Assembly: GCA_021781455.1 (NCBI GenBank)
Contig: JAJXWV010000064.1
Location: 124,001-188,000, forward strand
Direction: 5' to 3'
Length of the DNA stretch: 64,000 bases
DNA from: Acidobacteriota bacterium
GTDB taxonomy: Bacteria > Acidobacteriota > Thermoanaerobaculia > Gp7-AA8
Shown one piece after another: positions 61,337-64,000 of this stretch. A model generated the notes under the pieces. That model searched no databases and was not told where the DNA came from. It was given only the letters and a program-made list of their open reading frames with translations. The position numbers and the translations under genes are program-made. Position 1 is the first letter of the stretch; the number at the start of each line of letters is the position of its first letter.

Positions 61337-62232
61337 GCTTCGAGGCCACGGACGGAGTGGAGCTGGCGGGACTGCTGTACGAGCCGCGCCGGCCGGTGCG
61401 GCGCGCAGCCGTCTTTCTGCACGGTACCGGCGGCGCCTCGGTCTTCGACTCGAAGAGGACCAACCTCCTGGCCGAGGAGCTCGTGGCACGCGGCATCGCC
61501 TTCCTGCCGTTCAACAACCGCGGAGCCCATCTGGTGAAGCGGCTGCGCATCAGGCGCGGGCGGCGATCGCGCAGCCAGGCCGGCGGAGCGGCTCATGAGC
61601 TGATCCGCGACTGCGTGAAGGACATCGACGGAGCGGCGCGCTTTCTGCGGCGCCGCGGAGTCCGGGAGATGTTCCTCATTGGCCACTCGACCGGCGCGAA
61701 CAAGATCGCCGTCTACGATCACTACAAGATGCGCAACCCGTTTCGGAAATACGTGCTGCTGGCGGGCGGAGACGACACGGGGATGAGCTACGCGGCCCTG
61801 GGGGAGCGGCGGTTCCATGCCGCGCTGGAGAGATCGCGAGCCATGATCGCGGAGAAGCGCGGCGATGACATCGTGCCGCCCCGTATCTCGGCGCAGATGA
61901 TCAGCTGGCGCTCGCTGCGGGACGTGATCAACCCGGACGGCGACTACAACGTCTTCCCGTTCCTCGAGGTGACGCGCGGACTGAGCCTCTCGCGAAGGGG
62001 ACGCTTCCGATACGTGCGTGCCATCCGCAAGCCGGCCCTCTTCGTCTACGGCGATCGCGACGAGTACTGCTATGACGACGTGGCGGGATGCGTGCGCGTG
62101 CTGGCCGATGCCATCGGTCCGAACCCGAACAGCGAGATCGTCGTAATGGAAGACGCCACCCACGGCTTCAGCGGCCGCGAGCATGAGTTAGGCAGCCTGA
62201 TCGCGGAGTGGCTCCTGTCATCCCGGGCATGA
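61333..62232 (+). CDS. alpha/beta hydrolase (DUF1749-like)
   Basis: Encodes 299 residues from the GTG overlapping the previous stop. The nucleophile elbow is IGHSTGANK with Ser near 117, the acid is in YGDRDEY near 241, and the His in DATHGF near 281; FLHGTGG is the oxyanion loop. It resembles fungal/plant DUF1749 esterases. Substrate unknown. Its end (SSRA, TGA) is encoded by GTCATCCCGGGCATGAG, a variant of the family II repeat end. A TTA codon is at 62188. Confidence 0.85.
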   Translation: MSFEATDGVELAGLLYEPRRPVRRAAVFLHGTGGASVFDSKRTNLLAEELVARGIAFLPFNNRGAHLVKRLRIRRGRRSRSQAGGAAHELIRDCVKDIDGAARFLRRRGVREMFLIGHSTGANKIAVYDHYKMRNPFRKYVLLAGGDDTGMSYAALGERRFHAALERSRAMIAEKRGDDIVPPRISAQMISWRSLRDVINPDGDYNVFPFLEVTRGLSLSRRGRFRYVRAIRKPALFVYGDRDEYCYDDVAGCVRVLADAIGPNPNSEIVVMEDATHGFSGREHELGSLIAEWLLSSRA

Positions 62233-62241
62233 GCGAATGCC

Positions 62242-62332
62242 GTGTGGGACAGGCTTTCCAGCCTGTCCTGTTCTCGCCCTGTTTGGGGGGGGCAGGCTGG
62301 AAAGCCTGCCCTACACCGGGGTCAGAATGACG
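62242..62332. repeat. palindrome GGACAGGCTTTCCAGCCTG / GGCAGGCTGGAAAGCCTGCC
   Basis: Arms 62242-62268 and 62291-62316 each contain a small hairpin and are complementary to each other (GTGTGGGACAGG.../...CCTGCCCTACAC). The right part with ACACCGGGG recurs at 38396-38430 fused to a family I element. Confidence 0.85.
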
Positions 62333-62341
62333 GACGCCTGA

Positions 62342-62821
62342 TCACTTCCCCTCCCGAATCATCTTCACGACCGTCTTGGCCAGCGAGTTCGGGATCGGGA
62401 TGGTCAGGTTGTAGAGGGACATCTTCCACTGGCCGCCGACTTTCTCCAGCGCTCCCGAGCCGCGGCAATCGCCGTACGAGGCGCTGTCGAGTTTTTCGTC
62501 GAACCAGGCCGCGTCGCCGGCGGGCGAGATCGTCACGTGCCGGTCGTGCGGCGTGAACGTCCATCCTGTTCCCTTCGAAAAGTAGGGGTGGACGAACGCG
62601 CGGAATGCCGTCAGATCCCATCGCTCCGTCGCGTCCGTACCGAGGAAGACGAAGTCGGGCGCCATCAGGCCGAAATACTGCGGCTCGTCAGCGGCCGCGG
62701 CGGCTTTGTGGAACTGATCGACGACGGCGTTCACCGCGGTGCTCTCTTGTTGTACGGTGGCGGCGCCGGCTGTGGCCCAGGCTGCAGCGATCATCAGGCA
62801 GAACAGCAGGGTTTTTCGCAT
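62342..62821 (-). CDS. exported SnoaL/NTF2-like protein
   Basis: Encodes 159 residues with a signal peptide (LLFCLMIAAAWATAGAA). The mature chain has the NTF2/SnoaL-like layout: VVDQFHKAAAAADEPQYFGLMAPDFVFLG, then SPAGDAAWFDEKLDS and GGQWKMSLYNLTIPIPN. This matches the nuclear-transport-factor-2 superfamily protein group that is secreted in several phyla. Function unknown. Its ATG overlaps the ATG of the divergent gene, leaving no separate promoter region; a start at 62830 is possible. Confidence 0.8.
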   Translation of the reverse strand: MRKTLLFCLMIAAAWATAGAATVQQESTAVNAVVDQFHKAAAAADEPQYFGLMAPDFVFLGTDATERWDLTAFRAFVHPYFSKGTGWTFTPHDRHVTISPAGDAAWFDEKLDSASYGDCRGSGALEKVGGQWKMSLYNLTIPIPNSLAKTVVKMIREGK

Positions 62822-63437
62822 GAACAGCATTATCCCGCTCGTGGAAGTGGAGCGTGTGCGCAGGGCCGTGGACGAGGCGCACGACCTCGCCGCGGCGCGA
62901 TTCCGCGAAGCCTTCGACACGAGCGCGTTGCCGCCCGAGGAGCGGTTCGGGATGTACATGCAGATGCGCGCCGACTCCCTGCTCGAGGCGGCGAAGTACA
63001 TTCGCCTTCGCCATGGACGTCTCGCGTACGCGTTTGACGGCCGCTCGGTCACGCCGTACGTGATCGCCGGCGAGCCGGTCTACTCGCACTTCGATGTGCC
63101 CCGAATTGCGGAGGCCATCTACGAGTATTTCGTTCTTTCCGGCGAGATCTTCGCCACGCCGGCATGGAATCTGACGCGCGTCATCGCCAGCGCTGACGAA
63201 TACGGCGCAGCGCTGAAGATGATGACGCAGCCGCAACTGGTCGATGTCACGATCGCTTCCTTTCTCCCTGAAGCCGACTTGCGCGAGGACGGCTCCGCGC
63301 TCCTGCACGTGACCGTCTACACCCGCGCCGCCGAGGAGCGCGTCGAGCGCCGGACTCTCGCCCTCGACGCCTGGAACGAGCTCTCCTTCCACTCGCGCCA
63401 GCTGATCGCCGAAGGATCGGCCGGCGTCGCTGTCTGA
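62820..63437 (+). CDS. conserved-looking protein of unknown function
   Basis: Encodes 205 residues starting ATG at 62820; an upstream extension exists in the open frame but runs opposite the signal-peptide codons of the divergent gene. The sequence is soluble, with FRIAEAIYEYFVL-type helices and a C-terminal beta section (LLHVTVYTRAAEERVERRTLALD). I recognise no family. The TGA stop is part of the first heptad of the palindrome at 63434. It is convergent with recO. Confidence 0.72.
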   Translation: MNSIIPLVEVERVRRAVDEAHDLAAARFREAFDTSALPPEERFGMYMQMRADSLLEAAKYIRLRHGRLAYAFDGRSVTPYVIAGEPVYSHFDVPRIAEAIYEYFVLSGEIFATPAWNLTRVIASADEYGAALKMMTQPQLVDVTIASFLPEADLREDGSALLHVTVYTRAAEERVERRTLALDAWNELSFHSRQLIAEGSAGVAV

Positions 63438-63510
63438 GTCCTGAGTGCTGAGTCCTGAGTCCTGAGTAGAATCGCGGTCACTCAGGACTCAGCACTCAGG
63501 ACTCAGCACT
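63434..63510. repeat. family III heptad palindrome overlapping two gene ends
   Basis: Left arm of four TGAGTNC units (63434-63467) and right arm of four complementary units (63480-63510) around a 12-nt centre. The left arm contains the stop of the plus gene, and the right arm encodes the last residues (SAES) and stop of recO. Confidence 0.93.
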
Positions 63511-64000
63511 GGCGACGCTGGCCAGCACCTCGAACGATTTCAGCTCGTGGCCGAGAAAGTGACGGCGGATCGAGCCGGCGAGCGAGCGGATCTCGAACAA
63601 GACTTCGTCCGGCGTGGACCGGGCGGCGAAGTCGGCGGCCGGCAGCTTCCCGATCGCTTCGAGAGCATCGGTGATCTCGTTGGCCACGACGTACGCGTCG
63701 CGGCCGGCGCAGTCGGGACAGGCGAACCCCTGCAGTGCGGCGTCGAATCGCAATGGCCGGTTGAGAGGCGCCCCGCAGGCGATACAGTTGCGCGCCGGCG
63801 GAAACACTCCGCCGAGCCGGAGGATCCACACCTCGGCGTACGCGACCACCGCCATCGGCGGCGCTCCTTCGAGCAGCGCCTCGGTCGACCGGTCGAGCAG
63901 GCGGTACATCAGCTCGGCCGGATCTTCCGCCGGTGCGAATGTGTCCATCATCTCGGCGATGTACGTCGCCGCTACGCTGCTGAGCAGGTTCTGCTGCGCC
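63496..64000 (-). CDS. recO: DNA repair protein RecO, 3' part
   Basis: The frame runs off the window (5' part missing); about 167 residues are visible, corresponding to the C-terminal two thirds. It has the helical AQQNLLSSVAATYIAEMMD block, LYRLLDRSTEAL, and the zinc cysteine pairs CIACG and CPDC near positions 63786 and 63711. RecO loads RecA with RecR on gaps. The C-terminal residues come from the heptad repeat, so the natural end has been replaced or extended. Confidence 0.9.
   Translation of the reverse strand, partial: AQQNLLSSVAATYIAEMMDTFAPAEDPAELMYRLLDRSTEALLEGAPPMAVVAYAEVWILRLGGVFPPARNCIACGAPLNRPLRFDAALQGFACPDCAGRDAYVVANEITDALEAIGKLPAADFAARSTPDEVLFEIRSLAGSIRRHFLGHELKSFEVLASVASAES

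Overview
The window looks like chromosome of a GC-rich, diderm (Gram-negative type) bacterium, most likely an Acidobacteriota member. The best lineage clue is the secreted protein at 9721-11517, which reads like the VWFA-related family typical of Acidobacteria. An outer membrane is shown by a FadL/PorV-like protein, LolB-like and LolC/E-like proteins, several lipoproteins and a probable beta-barrel fusion. Gene density is high, start codons include many TTG/GTG, and no rRNA, tRNA, CRISPR array, transposase or phage gene was recognised. The placement within the phylum is inference only.

Layout. 1-3.9 kb: outer-membrane protein, CinA, HAD phosphatase. 4.2-9.6 kb (minus strand): the classical envelope/isoprenoid run uppS-cdsA-dxr-rseP, preceded by truA further left in the transcription order being separate. 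9.7-12.6 kb: VWFA protein divergent from dapF. 12.6-24.7 kb: a long plus-strand surface-polysaccharide cluster with polytopic GT-C-like proteins, three GT2 and two GT4 type glycosyltransferases and a WbaP-type initiating sugar-phosphate transferase, ending with a PLP decarboxylase. 26-33 kb: recQ (minus), a nucleotidyltransferase-fold protein coupled to RNase D, thioredoxin reductase coupled to a large unknown Rossmann protein. 33-36 kb: M23 peptidase, dCMP deaminase, tsaB-rimI. 36-45 kb (mostly minus): lipoprotein, LolC/E permease, lysS, aminotransferase, TPR lipoprotein and a coiled-coil protein, plsC, with selA on the plus strand. 45-48 kb: two-subunit 2-oxoacid:ferredoxin oxidoreductase. 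48-56 kb: YfhO-like membrane protein, DUF4388/TPR protein, then TPR-lolB-like-ispE in the same order as in Pseudomonas. 56-57 kb: a TetR-thioesterase operon with a palindrome between its -35 and -10 boxes. 57-64 kb: a metalloprotease/propeller/barrel fusion, DUF1835 protein, hydrolase, two small head-to-head genes and the 3' part of recO.

The outstanding feature is not a gene. Nearly every intergenic space holds a palindromic repeat, and there are several unrelated families: (I) a 160-bp element with an 18-bp stem and a fixed 23-nt loop, four full copies all in the same orientation; (II) a roughly 320-bp element in two full copies; (III) hairpins whose arms are tandem 7-mers TGAGTNC; (IV) hairpins built of 8-mers such as GCGCGGTT; (V) GGTCACG and (VI) GCAGACC heptad hairpins; plus smaller ones. 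They sit at almost every junction of the uppS-cdsA-dxr-rseP run, provide stop codons and C-terminal residues to several genes, and in three cases (cinA, a GT2 gene, a GT4 gene) lie inside the coding sequence without breaking the frame, as Rickettsia palindromic elements do. A second non-random signal is codon-level: I find only five TTA leucine codons in all called genes, and all five are in the string GTTAGGC.
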